Below, in pieces: positions 8,886 to 17,025 of a stretch of 64,000 bases of DNA (position 1 is its first letter; every line of letters begins with the position of its first letter). Position numbers and translations under genes: made by a program. The stretch is from Natrarchaeobius chitinivorans (GTDB lineage: Archaea > Halobacteriota > Halobacteria > Halobacteriales > Natrialbaceae). The stretch is taken from NCBI RefSeq assembly GCF_003841505.1, contig NZ_REGA01000022.1:1-64000 (forward strand), read 5' to 3'. The notes beneath the pieces are model-generated. The model ran no database searches, was not told where the DNA came from, and was given only the letters and a program-made list of their open reading frames with translations.

Positions 8886-9647
8886 TTACAGTTCGGTCGC
8901 CATCATCACCTCGTCGAGATACGCCTCGCCGAGTTTGTAGTGATCCTCACGGATCGCCTCGATCGTCCAGTCGCGATCCTCGAAGAACGAAATCGCCTCC
9001 TCGTTGCTCGAGGGGACGGTCTGGTACACCTTCTCCTGGCCGTTCGAACGGGCCCACTCGAGGGCGCGGTCGAGTAATTCGGTGCCGATTCCCATCCCGC
9101 GGTAGCCCTCGAGCACGCCAACCGTGAGTTCGGCGGTGTGACTCAGTTTCTCGAGTTTCGGAACGTGGAGGTGTGCCCAGCCGACGACGTCGCCGTCGAC
9201 GGTCGCCACGAAGAACATCCGCGACTCGAGGTCGTTGTGGCGTAACAGTACGTCCTCGTGGTCGATCTCGTCGGCGATACTTTCGGCTTCGATGTACGTC
9301 ATCTCCTCGACGACCCGGCGAATCGCCCCGACGATGCCCGTGAGGTCTTCCTGTCTTGCTGGCCTGATCGTTACCTCGACGTCGTCGGTCGAAAACTCTT
9401 CGCGCTCGGCCTCGAGGTCGACGGCGATTCGTAACGTTCCGTCCGCACTCTCTTCGAGGTAGCCGTCCCGTTTGAGGATCGCGACCCCGTGGCGAAAGGC
9501 TCTCGAATACTGCGGGTCGCCGTGTGGATCGGTCGGAAACAGTTCCCGACGGGCCCGCTCAGCATCGACCGCACCGTTGGCTTCGACGTAGCCGTAGATC
9601 CGCTCGCGCTCGTCACCGTCGATCGAAATCGGTTCGGTCAGTGCCAT
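8886..9647 (-). CDS. GNAT acetyltransferase with N-terminal winged-helix-like domain
   Basis: 253 residues from the ATG at 9647 (MALTEPISIDG). Residues about 1-75 look like a small winged helix (ERIYGYVEANGAVDAERARR ... RHGVAILKRDGYLEE). Residues about 90-245 are a GNAT domain: VTIRPARQEDLTGI, FFVATVDGDVVGWAHL, and the acetyl-CoA loop VLEGYRGMGIGTELLDRALEWA. The substrate is unknown; the fused DNA-binding-like module suggests a regulatory or ribosomal-protein-type target, but this is inference. Divergently oriented to the ahbA/ahbB fusion. Confidence 0.75.
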   Translation of the reverse strand: MALTEPISIDGDERERIYGYVEANGAVDAERARRELFPTDPHGDPQYSRAFRHGVAILKRDGYLEESADGTLRIAVDLEAEREEFSTDDVEVTIRPARQEDLTGIVGAIRRVVEEMTYIEAESIADEIDHEDVLLRHNDLESRMFFVATVDGDVVGWAHLHVPKLEKLSHTAELTVGVLEGYRGMGIGTELLDRALEWARSNGQEKVYQTVPSSNEEAISFFEDRDWTIEAIREDHYKLGEAYLDEVMMATEL

Positions 9648-9784
9648 GTGTTGTGATAACAACGTCCATAGCAATAATTGTTGTCGTGTCGATACCCCTC
9701 GAATTCACCGCCGAAGTGATCGAAACGACGCGACGCCGACAGCGACCCGAAAACGATACGTATCGAAGCGGCCTAGATGCGTCA

Positions 9785-10825
9785 ATGAGCAGTCTCTCGG
9801 GGGACTGGTGGGATGCAATCGACGACGTGGACGCGGCGATCATCGACGGCTACCAGAGCGGGTTTCCAGTCGAACAACGCCCCTTCGATCGGATCGGAGA
9901 CGAACTGGGGATCGACGGAGACGATGCCTGCGAGCGCGTCGCTCGTCTCGCCGATCTGGGGATCGTTCGGCGGTTCGGCGCGGTTCTCAACCCGCCGGTG
10001 ATCGGATCGTCGACGCTGGCAGCCGTCCAAGCACCCGACGATCGCTTCGACGAGATCGCCGACGTCGTCAACGGCTACCGACAGGTCAACCACAACTACG
10101 CGCGCGATCACGACTGGAACATGTGGTTCGTCGTCACCGCCGGTTCGCGAGAGACCCGCGACGAGATTCTCGCGGAGATCGAACGCCGAACCGGCTGTCG
10201 CGTACTCGAGTTGCCGATGCTCACCGACTACTACATCGACCTCGAGTTTCCGGTCGTCAACGCCGACCGATTCGCACGGGAGTCACTCGAGAACCGGACT
10301 GACGCGTCCGCGACCCGGATCAGCGAGGAGGCGACGGGCGACCTCTCGGCGTTCGACGCCGACCTCTTGCTCGCGATTCAGGACGGATTTCCGCTTTCGG
10401 AGACGCCGTACCGGGAGATCGCCGACGATCTCGAGGCGGACGTCGATGCAGTACTCGAGGCGATCGAGCGGCTGAAATCGAACGGGTGTATCAAGCGCAT
10501 CGGCTGCGTTATCAACCACGTCGTCACGGGCTTCGACGCCAACTGTATGGTGGTCTGGGACGTTCCCGACGACGAACTCGACGAGCGCGGCGAGCGGGCG
10601 GGCGGACTTCCGTCCGTCACGCTCTGTTATCATCGTCCCCGGCGACCGGAACTCGACTGGCCGTACAACCTCTTTACCATGATCCACGGCCGCGATGCCG
10701 CCGCCGTCGAGGCGAAGATCGACGAACTGGCATCCGAACACCTCCCGGTCGACCACGAGCGCCTCTACTCGACGGAGACGCTGAAGCAGACGGGGGCTCG
10801 GTACGACGAAATTCTCCCCTCATGA
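9785..10825 (+). CDS. ahbAB: Fused siroheme decarboxylase AhbA-AhbB (Lrp/AsnC-like)
   Basis: 346 residues, starting at MSSLSGDWWDAI. The protein is a tandem of two Lrp/AsnC-like halves. The first (about 12-160) has GYQSGFPVEQRPFDRIGDEL and NHNYARDHDWNMWFV (102-116). The second (about 190-340) has DLLLAIQDGFPLSETPYREI, LCYHRPRR (280-287) and WPYNLFTMIHG (292-302). These two signature blocks are those of AhbA and AhbB (NirDLGH family), which together remove two acetate carboxyls from siroheme to give 12,18-didecarboxysiroheme in the archaeal alternative haem pathway. It would normally be annotated as an AsnC regulator; the active-site blocks argue for the enzyme. Other haem genes are not in the window. 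Confidence 0.85.
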   Translation: MSSLSGDWWDAIDDVDAAIIDGYQSGFPVEQRPFDRIGDELGIDGDDACERVARLADLGIVRRFGAVLNPPVIGSSTLAAVQAPDDRFDEIADVVNGYRQVNHNYARDHDWNMWFVVTAGSRETRDEILAEIERRTGCRVLELPMLTDYYIDLEFPVVNADRFARESLENRTDASATRISEEATGDLSAFDADLLLAIQDGFPLSETPYREIADDLEADVDAVLEAIERLKSNGCIKRIGCVINHVVTGFDANCMVVWDVPDDELDERGERAGGLPSVTLCYHRPRRPELDWPYNLFTMIHGRDAAAVEAKIDELASEHLPVDHERLYSTETLKQTGARYDEILPS

Positions 10826-10890
10826 TGGGATCCGGTCGATCGTAGCCAACGTATCGGAACGTTAATACTATCGAGTTCGTATTGGCGGCT

Positions 10891-11088
10891 ATGGTCCCTC
10901 TGTTCGTCCCGGGCGTACCCGGCGGTCCCGAACTGCTCGTAATCCTCGTTATGCTCGTCTTCTACCTCGTGATCCCGATACTCGTTATCGTCGCCATCTA
11001 CAACTTCCTCGACGGAAAGCGCGGCTACGAGAGTCGGATCACGGCGTTAGAGGAGCGAGTCGAAGAACTCGAGAGCGAACAGCGATAG
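10891..11088 (+). CDS. Small membrane protein with C-terminal coiled coil
   Basis: 65 residues from the ATG at 10891, preceded by the promoter-like TTAATACTATCG. A hydrophobic segment rich in Leu, Val and Ile (about residues 13-37) is followed by a charged helix with a heptad-like pattern (ITALEERVEELESEQR). The layout is that of a tail-exposed single-span protein; a TatA resemblance is superficial. The last codons form the first unit of a 22-bp tandem repeat, so the C-terminus may vary between strains. Function unknown. Confidence 0.6.
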   Translation: MVPLFVPGVPGGPELLVILVMLVFYLVIPILVIVAIYNFLDGKRGYESRITALEERVEELESEQR

Positions 11089-11150
11089 GCACGGCAACGA
11101 ACAGCGATAGGCACGGCAACGAACAGCGATAGGCACGGCGACGAACAGCA
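11076..11150. repeat. 22-bp tandem repeat, 3.4 copies
   Basis: Units beginning CGAACAGCGATAGGCACGGC start at 11076, 11098, 11120 and (partial, diverged) 11142. The first unit contains the final codons and stop of the small membrane protein, so expansion or contraction would change only the 3' flank. Confidence 0.85.
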
Positions 11151-11176
11151 GTAAGCGCGACAACACCGCGGGACGA

Positions 11177-11863
11177 TCAGTTCCCGTGGACGGTGACCGA
11201 CTCGAGGAGGACGTCCTCGGTCGGCCGGCCGTGTTCGTCCGTCTCGACGCTGCCGATCTCGCGGACGACGTCCATGCCCTCGACGACGGTGCCGAAGACG
11301 GCGTGATCACCGTCGAGGTGTGGCTGGGCGTCGAGCGTGATGAAAAACTGCGAGCCGTTGGTATCCGGCCCGGAGTTTGCCATGCTCAAAATCCCGGCGT
11401 CGTCGTGGCGCAGGTCGTCGTGGAACTCGTCGTCGAACTCGTAGCCCGGACCGCCCCGTCCCGTGCCAGTCGGATCGCCCGTCTGGATCATGAAGCCGTC
11501 GATGACGCGGTGAAAGAGCACGTCGTCGTACAGCGGTTCGTCTTCCACCTCTTCGCCCGTCTCGGGATCCGTCCAGGCCCTCTCGCCGGTCGCGAGGCCG
11601 ACGAAGTTGTCGACGGTTCGCGGCGCACGTTCGTCGTAGAGTTTGGCTACGACGTCTCCGTGGCTCGTACGAAGCGTCGCCGCGAGCGATTCGGGATCGG
11701 TGTGAGCGTCGCCGTCACTGGCGGCGACCGAATCGGAGTCGATACTCGAGTCGTCATCACCGGCATCCGATCCGTCGTTCGTCCCGTCACCCGCTTTGCC
11801 GTCGACTGACTCGCCGTCGCTCGAGCAGCCGGCGACCGTACTTCCGACACACACACCAGTCAC
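11177..11863 (-). CDS. Secreted cyclophilin-type peptidyl-prolyl isomerase, lipoprotein
   Basis: 228 residues from GTG 11863. The cyclophilin core contains RTVDNFVGLATGE, FHRVIDGFMIQTGDPTGTGR, MANSGPDTNGSQFFITL and HLDGDHAVFGTVVEGMDVV, carrying the catalytic Arg and the Gln/Phe site. A lipobox ending STVAGC precedes an acidic linker, so it should be membrane-anchored outside the cell. The frame stays open upstream and reads N-R-R-T-L-L-A-V before the GTG, a twin-arginine signal, but its first codon at 11887-11885 is ATC, not ATG. The true start is therefore uncertain. The core is nearly identical in DNA to the next gene. Confidence 0.85.
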   Translation of the reverse strand: MTGVCVGSTVAGCSSDGESVDGKAGDGTNDGSDAGDDDSSIDSDSVAASDGDAHTDPESLAATLRTSHGDVVAKLYDERAPRTVDNFVGLATGERAWTDPETGEEVEDEPLYDDVLFHRVIDGFMIQTGDPTGTGRGGPGYEFDDEFHDDLRHDDAGILSMANSGPDTNGSQFFITLDAQPHLDGDHAVFGTVVEGMDVVREIGSVETDEHGRPTEDVLLESVTVHGN

Positions 11864-11954
11864 TGCCAGCAGAGTTCGTCGGTTGATACCAGTGCTGTGT
11901 CGGGCAGGAAAATAACGATGCTGATCCGAAGCGGGGTCGACGGCCCGAGGTCCG

Positions 11955-12473
11955 CTACTCGTAGTCGACGGAGACCGACTCGAGGAGGACCTCCTCCCGA
12001 GGCTGGTCGTTTGGACCGGTGTCGACGCTCCCGATTTCGCGGACGACGTCCATGCCGTCGATTACCTTTCCGAACACCGAGTGGCGGTCGTCGAGGTGTG
12101 GCTGGGCGTCGAGCGTGATGAAAAACTGCGAGCCGTTGGTGTCCGGCCCGGAGTTTGCCATGCTCAAAATCCCGGCGTCGTCGTGGCGCAGGTCGTCGTG
12201 GAACTCGTCGTCGAACTCGTAGCCCGGACCGCCACGTCCCGTGCCGGTCGGATCGCCGCCCTGAATCATGAAGTCCTCGATAACCCGGTGAAAGACCACG
12301 TCGTCGTACAGCGGTTCCCCCTCCACTTCCTCGCCCGTCTCGGGGTCTGTCCAGGTCTTCCCGCCGGTCGCGAGGCCGACGAAGTTGTCGACGGTTCGCG
12401 GCGCGCGGTCGTCGTAGAGTTCGACGTCGATGTCGCCCTTGCTCGTGTGCAGGGTTGCAGTAACGTTGCCCAT
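11955..12473 (-). CDS. Cytosolic cyclophilin-type peptidyl-prolyl isomerase
   Basis: 172 residues, starting MGNVTATLHTSKGDIDVELY, with no signal sequence. The core motifs FHRVIEDFMIQGGDPTGTGR, NSGPDTNGSQFFITLDAQ and HSVFGKVIDGMDVVREIGS are complete, so it should catalyse cis-trans isomerisation of Xaa-Pro bonds. The neighbouring lipoprotein gene shares long nearly identical DNA over the core, pointing to tandem duplication followed by gene conversion; the intracellular copy kept the short form. Confidence 0.9.
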   Translation of the reverse strand: MGNVTATLHTSKGDIDVELYDDRAPRTVDNFVGLATGGKTWTDPETGEEVEGEPLYDDVVFHRVIEDFMIQGGDPTGTGRGGPGYEFDDEFHDDLRHDDAGILSMANSGPDTNGSQFFITLDAQPHLDDRHSVFGKVIDGMDVVREIGSVDTGPNDQPREEVLLESVSVDYE

Positions 12474-12599
12474 ACGCCGCCGACGTGGGGACGGCCCTAA
12501 ACGCTAGTGGTCTCGAGCGACGAGTGCCGGCCGGCCGGCGAACTCACGAAGTCGGCTGCCGGCCGACAGTATAAATCCGCGGCCGATGAACGTGCGTCT

Positions 12600-13586
12600 A
12601 TGAGTTCCGGGTCGCACTCGGTCGAGGAGATGACCCTCGCCCGGTTGCCGTCGGGGGTCGAACTGACGACAGCCGTACACACCTATCGCGGCAGTGAGCC
12701 AGAGCGCGAACCGACGGTCTACGTCCAGGCCGCCCAGCACGGCAGAGAGGTAAACGGTACCGAAACGCTTCGGCGGTTCCACGATCGGTTGCCGCTGGAA
12801 TCGCTGTCGGGAACCGTCGTCGCCGTTCCCGTCGCGAATCCGCTCACGTTCGACCGCGTCTCCTATACGGCACCCGAGGTGTTCGACAGCGTCAACGCCA
12901 ACATGAATCGAGTCTGGCCGGGAGACGTCGACGGGAGCCTCCACGAACGGATGGCCAGCACGCTCTGGGAGTACGCCGCTCGAGCCGACGCCATCGTCGA
13001 TCTCCACACGGGCAGTCCGGACATGCACCCACACGTCGTCTTTCGCGAGGGGGACGACCGTTCCCGCCGTCTCGCCGAAGCGTTCGGAACGGACCTCTTG
13101 CTATCGGAACCGTCGGACGACGATGCGTCCGACGAATGGCACAGCCGCGGGTTTGCAGGAAAGCTCCGGGTTGCCGCTGCCGAGGAAGACATTCCGTCGA
13201 TCACGCCCGAACTCGCCTACAACAAACAGATCGTCGAGGAGGCCGTAGAAACGGGCGTCGACGGACTTCTCGATCTCCTTCGATCGCTCGAGATGCTTCC
13301 GGGAACGGTTCCCCGACGGAGCCAGACGGTGGCCCGCAACCACCTCGGAAAACTCCGCGCCGACGAATCGGGACTGTTCCGACCGGTACCCTCACTCGAG
13401 GTCGGCGACTCGATTACCGAGGGAACGACGGTCGGAACGGTGTACGATCCAGCCACCTACGAACCGGTACAGAAATCCGTCGCCGATCGGAGCGGCATCC
13501 TTTATGCACTAACTCAGGAAGCGACCGTCACGGTGGGTGATCAGCTCGCGAGCGTCGCCGTGATTCGGGAAGAACGATCGGCCTGA
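12600..13586 (+). CDS. Succinylglutamate desuccinylase/aspartoacylase family deacylase
   Basis: 328 residues from the ATG at 12600 (MSSGSHSVEEMTLARLPSG); an upstream ATG at 12507 adds a low-quality stretch. The zinc peptidase M14-like core shows QAAQHGREVNG (zinc His and Glu), VANPLTFDRVSY, NMNRVWPG, VDLHTGSPDMHPHV (third zinc ligand) and ITPELAYNKQ with the catalytic Glu. A C-terminal beta domain (GLFRPVPSLEVGDSITEG) follows. Family members deacylate N-acyl amino acids; some haloarchaeal ones are used for ectoine-like or amino-acid turnover. The substrate here is not evident. Confidence 0.8.
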   Translation: MSSGSHSVEEMTLARLPSGVELTTAVHTYRGSEPEREPTVYVQAAQHGREVNGTETLRRFHDRLPLESLSGTVVAVPVANPLTFDRVSYTAPEVFDSVNANMNRVWPGDVDGSLHERMASTLWEYAARADAIVDLHTGSPDMHPHVVFREGDDRSRRLAEAFGTDLLLSEPSDDDASDEWHSRGFAGKLRVAAAEEDIPSITPELAYNKQIVEEAVETGVDGLLDLLRSLEMLPGTVPRRSQTVARNHLGKLRADESGLFRPVPSLEVGDSITEGTTVGTVYDPATYEPVQKSVADRSGILYALTQEATVTVGDQLASVAVIREERSA

Positions 13587-13657
13587 ACGAAGCCAGATCG
13601 ACCTCGAGTCCGGGCTCGAGGCGACTCGCTATCGAACGGAATCAACCGTTCTTTATC

Positions 13658-13696
13658 GGGAAATCCCGCCGCTTGCGGTGAGAAGAAAGTCACCTG
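13658..13696. mobile_element. Possible decayed right end of an IS200/IS605 (IS1341-type) element
   Basis: The sequence GGGAAATCCCGCCGCTTGCG followed by GTGAGAAGAAAGTCA resembles the conserved 3' end of haloarchaeal tnpB elements: GGGAATCC, then a short GC hairpin, then GGAGGATGTCA. No tnpB reading frame remains next to it. The match is from memory of the motif and is weak. Confidence 0.25.
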
Positions 13697-13702
13697 TGAT
13701 CC

Positions 13703-13732
13703 TGCCGAGGCAACGGTACAACGATCCGTATC
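13703..13732. repeat. Half copy of palindromic repeat family B
   Basis: GGTACAACGATCCGTATC matches the right arm of the family B elements at 16941, 19408, 32282 and 50110. The left arm is missing here, replaced by the IS-like remnant. Confidence 0.55.
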
Positions 13733-14077
13733 GAATAGAGTGTTCAACTCACAAACTATTCTAGCGCATACATGGTTTTGAAAATACATGTAAAGATAAC
13801 ATACACATACTCATTTTTACTATTTATGAGTAGTTAGTACTATAGAGTGAATAGAACAATAGAGAGTCGTAAATAATCGCTATTCTCTGAGTGTAGAAGT
13901 GGCAGCACTATGTTTATTCGTTGTAGCGATAAAACATCCATTATTACGACCCACAATATCAACTCTACTCGGACAGATAGTAACTCCAGTAATCGATGGT
14001 ACGGGTATTGTGGGGTCAACACCGTTGCGAAATCAACCACCAAAGGTTTATCACTCGGCTGGGAAGTTATTCGAACG

Positions 14078-16063
14078 ATGGCTACGCAGCAACCTGTGGC
14101 CCGAGAGGTACAATTACGGGCCGAGAATATCGGCGGTATCGACGAAACCACGGTCGAACTCGAGTCGGGGGTTACCGTCCTCGCGGGGCGAAACGCGACG
14201 AACCGAACCTCACTCCTCCAGGCCTTCATGGCCGCACTGGGCGGGGAGTCTGCCTCACTGAAAGCGGATGCACAGGAGGGGTACGCCGAACTCGCGATCG
14301 GCGAGGATACCTACCGACGCACGCTCCAGCGAAGTGGCGGAACGGTCATTATGGGTGGCGAACCGTATCTCGACGATCCGGAACTCGCCGATCTCTTCGC
14401 CTTTTTGCTCGAGTCGAACCCGGCCCGACGAGCGGTAACCACGGGAGACGATCTCCGCGAGATCATCCTCCGACCCGTCGACACCGACGAGATCGAATCC
14501 GAGATCACACAGCTCACAGCCGAAAAAGAGCAGATCTCGGACGAGCTCGACCGCCTCGAATCGCTCAAAAACGAGTTGCCGTCGCTCGAGAGTCACCGGT
14601 CGGATATCGAAAGCCAGATCGAAGAGAAACAGGACGAACTTGAGACGGTCAAAGCCGCGATCGAAGACGCCGAAGCCGACGCCGAGACGCGCCACGACGA
14701 TCAGGACGAACTCGAGGAGAAACTCACCGAACTTCGCGAGCGGCGATCGTCGCTCGAGGACGTGCGATTCGACCTCGATACCGAACGCGAGAGTCTGGCG
14801 GCGCTGCGCGAAGAGCGCGAGGACTTACAGGAAGAAGCCGACGATCTGCCGGCAGACGACTCGCTGAATCGTGACGACATCGATGCGGAGATCGATCGGC
14901 TCCAGCGACGATCGCAGTCGATCGACGGCGTCGTCAGCCAGCTACAGAGTATCGTCCAGTTCAACGAGGAGATGCTCGAGGGTTCCCATCCCGAGATTCG
15001 GGAACTACTCGCCGAAGGCGAGTCCAGTTCGAGCGACGGCACGGTCACCGATCGACTGCTCGAAGAAGAAGAAACCGTCCGTTGCTGGACGTGTGGAAGC
15101 GAGGTCCAGCGCACCGAGATCGAGGGCACGATCGAACGCCTGCGATCGCTTCAGGAAACGAAACTGAGCGAACGCGACGACCTCGAAGAGCAGATCAAGT
15201 CGCTTCGAACCGAACGCCGCGAGATCGATCAGACGCGAAAGCGACGCGAACGCGTCGAGGCTCGGCTCACTGACGTCGACAACGAGATCGAACGGCGCGA
15301 AAGCCGTCTCGAGGAACTGACAGAGCGACAGGAAGAACTCGAAGGAGAGATCGAGGAACTCGAAGCCGAAGCCGCCGAGCTCGAGACCGAAGCCGACGAC
15401 GAGGGCGACGATGAAGACGACGAAGAGGGACTGCTCGACCTCAATCGGCGGGCGAACGAACTCGAGTTTTCGCTCGGACGTCTCGAACGGGACCTCGAGA
15501 CGACGACCGAAGAGATCGACGAGATCGAATCGGCTCTCGGCGAACAGGAGCGCCTGACGAACCGCCGCGAGGAAATCCGCGAGGAACTCGAGGAGCTTCG
15601 GACCCGGATCGATCGGATCGAACGCCAGGCCGTCGAATCGTTCAACGAACACATGGACGCCGTCCTCGAGGTGCTCGAGTACGAGAATATCGATCGCATC
15701 TGGATCGAACGGATCGGTGAGACGGTCCGAGAAGGGCGTCGGAAGGTCGAACAGACGAAGTTCGACCTCCACATCGTCCGGAGCACGGACGACGGCAGAA
15801 CCTACGAGGACACGATCGATCACCTGAGTGAGAGCGAACGCGAAGTCACCGGGTTGATCTTCGCACTCGCCGGCTATCTCGTCCACGAGGTCTACGAAGT
15901 CGTTCCGTTCATGTTACTCGACTCGCTCGAGGCACTCGACTCGAATCGGATCGCCGACCTCGTCGAGTACTTCGAGGAGTACACGGACTTCCTCGTCGTC
16001 GCTTTACTGCCCGAAGACGCCGAAGCGATCGACGACAGCCACGAACGAATCTCCGAAATATAG
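14078..16063 (+). CDS. sph3: Archaea-specific SMC-related coiled-coil ATPase (Sph3-like)
   Basis: 661 residues from the ATG at 14078. The N-terminal head has TVLAGRNATNRTSLLQAF (about 34-51), the degenerate Walker A loop of this family. Long heptad coiled coils run from about 150 to 320 and 350 to 560, joined by a zinc-hook-like CWTCG near residue 336. The C-terminal head has DHLSESEREVTGLIFALAGY and PFMLLDSLEALDSNRIADL. In Haloferax an Sph protein next to rdfA is needed for cell-shape control; the convergent rdfA 72 bp downstream supports the same pairing. The exact Sph3 orthology is from context and memory. Confidence 0.8.
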   Translation: MATQQPVAREVQLRAENIGGIDETTVELESGVTVLAGRNATNRTSLLQAFMAALGGESASLKADAQEGYAELAIGEDTYRRTLQRSGGTVIMGGEPYLDDPELADLFAFLLESNPARRAVTTGDDLREIILRPVDTDEIESEITQLTAEKEQISDELDRLESLKNELPSLESHRSDIESQIEEKQDELETVKAAIEDAEADAETRHDDQDELEEKLTELRERRSSLEDVRFDLDTERESLAALREEREDLQEEADDLPADDSLNRDDIDAEIDRLQRRSQSIDGVVSQLQSIVQFNEEMLEGSHPEIRELLAEGESSSSDGTVTDRLLEEEETVRCWTCGSEVQRTEIEGTIERLRSLQETKLSERDDLEEQIKSLRTERREIDQTRKRRERVEARLTDVDNEIERRESRLEELTERQEELEGEIEELEAEAAELETEADDEGDDEDDEEGLLDLNRRANELEFSLGRLERDLETTTEEIDEIESALGEQERLTNRREEIREELEELRTRIDRIERQAVESFNEHMDAVLEVLEYENIDRIWIERIGETVREGRRKVEQTKFDLHIVRSTDDGRTYEDTIDHLSESEREVTGLIFALAGYLVHEVYEVVPFMLLDSLEALDSNRIADLVEYFEEYTDFLVVALLPEDAEAIDDSHERISEI

Positions 16064-16090
16064 GGTCGACCGTTCGTCACTGAGAAAACA

Positions 16091-16116
16091 CGTAACAGAA
16101 GTACGACTGTTATACG
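16091..16116. terminator. Imperfect hairpin between convergent sph3 and rdfA
   Basis: CGTAACAG and CTGTTATACG, separated by 8 bases, can pair with a small bulge. It lies in the 71-bp gap between the two convergent genes and could serve as a bidirectional terminator; no T-run is present. Confidence 0.3.
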
Positions 16117-16134
16117 TTACGTCGCCGACCGGAC

Positions 16135-16752
16135 TCACGATTCGAAACACTCACACGCACCGTTCTCGAGCAGGTTCGTAACCTCGTACTGCTTTCCACA
16201 CGTCTCACAGAGGACCTGAACGTCGACCAGGACACGTCGTGAACCGATTCGAAGGCGGTCCGTCTCGCGCAATCTGGCGAGTTTACTCTCGGAGACGGAA
16301 ACGGTTCGCTGGCGGAGCCCTTCGATCGTCTGTGACGCTCGTTCACAGGTAACGCCGTCCGTAGTCGCCGGCAACGAGACGCCTCGACAACCGGTGAGAT
16401 AGGATCGAATCGCTCCGTAGGAGACGAACTCCGAGGTCACGGTCGAAACGTCGACGCCGTTTCGCTCGAGGCGTCGTTCGACCTGCGTCCGTTCGCCACG
16501 GCTCCCCCGTTCCCGATCGAGCAAGGCGTAGAGGTGGCCCACGTCCTCGGCGACGGTGTCGATTCCCTCCCGCGAGAGTGCCTCCCGAAGCAGGCGTTCG
16601 TTAAACAGGTCCGCGAGTCCCCGAAGACTCGTCCGATCGGTGGGATGTGTCCACTGCGATTCCAGTTCGTCGCCGAGGCCCTCGAAGTCGTATTTGTCGA
16701 TGAGGCGGGCCACCTTCGGTTTGGGCCCCGGGGTATCGTTCCGGTCGTCCAT
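16135..16752 (-). CDS. rdfA: Rod-determining factor RdfA
   Basis: 205 residues. The N-terminal KVARLIDKYDFEGLGDELES block, the LRGLADLFNERLL helix, the YALLDRERGSRGERTQVERR segment and the RRLERNGVDVSTVTSEFVSY stretch match the RdfA family of haloarchaea, a regulator required for rod shape. The C-terminus carries a zinc-ribbon-like CETCGKQYEVTNLLENGACEC. The gene faces the SMC-like gene. The likely job is control of the rod/disk transition; the molecular mechanism is not known to me. Confidence 0.85.
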   Translation of the reverse strand: MDDRNDTPGPKPKVARLIDKYDFEGLGDELESQWTHPTDRTSLRGLADLFNERLLREALSREGIDTVAEDVGHLYALLDRERGSRGERTQVERRLERNGVDVSTVTSEFVSYGAIRSYLTGCRGVSLPATTDGVTCERASQTIEGLRQRTVSVSESKLARLRETDRLRIGSRRVLVDVQVLCETCGKQYEVTNLLENGACECFES

Positions 16753-16940
16753 CGTCCGAATATCCGCGAGGGGATGGAAAAACCGTTCGATATATCGGTT
16801 CGTGTGGCCTGCTGTGACGACGTACCGGCACAGCCGCGCCCGCCGGTGGCTCTACCGGTGGGGATTTCCAATGGGCCGTCTCCGAGTGTACCGGTGGATA
16901 TTTTCGATGGGCTGTCTCAGATCGTATCCACCGTCGTTTC

Positions 16941-17022
16941 ATACGTCTTACTGTACGTCATTGCCGGCGAACCCGCGACCCGGGCGGCGGGTGCGCCGGT
17001 ACACAGTTACAGTAATCCGTAT
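16941..17022. repeat. Palindromic repeat family B, copy at rdfA/gcdH gap
   Basis: 82 bp. Left arm ATACGTCTTACTGTACGTCA, right arm ending ACAGTAATCCGTAT; the centre also pairs (CCGGCG...CGCCGG). It lies just outside the stop of the dehydrogenase gene. A nearby 36-bp direct duplication (TACCGGTGG units at 16853 and 16889) adds to the repetitive nature of 16753-17025, where I see no gene. Confidence 0.75.
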
Positions 17023-17025
17023 CAG

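Larger units (their letters stand above)
13587..14077. other. AT-rich intergenic region
   Basis: This 491-bp space holds a decayed insertion-sequence-like end (13658-13696), half of a family B repeat (13703-13732) and a low-GC stretch (about 13740-13980) with short inverted repeats. I see no convincing gene. The small frame extending the SMC-like gene upstream to 13910 uses codons unlike that gene and is not supported. Confidence 0.5.

Noticed and set aside
9524-9784. N-terminal extension of the AhbA/AhbB fusion
   Set aside because: The extra 87 residues are Arg-rich and overlap the divergent GNAT gene's start; the ATG at 9785 begins the recognisable domain.
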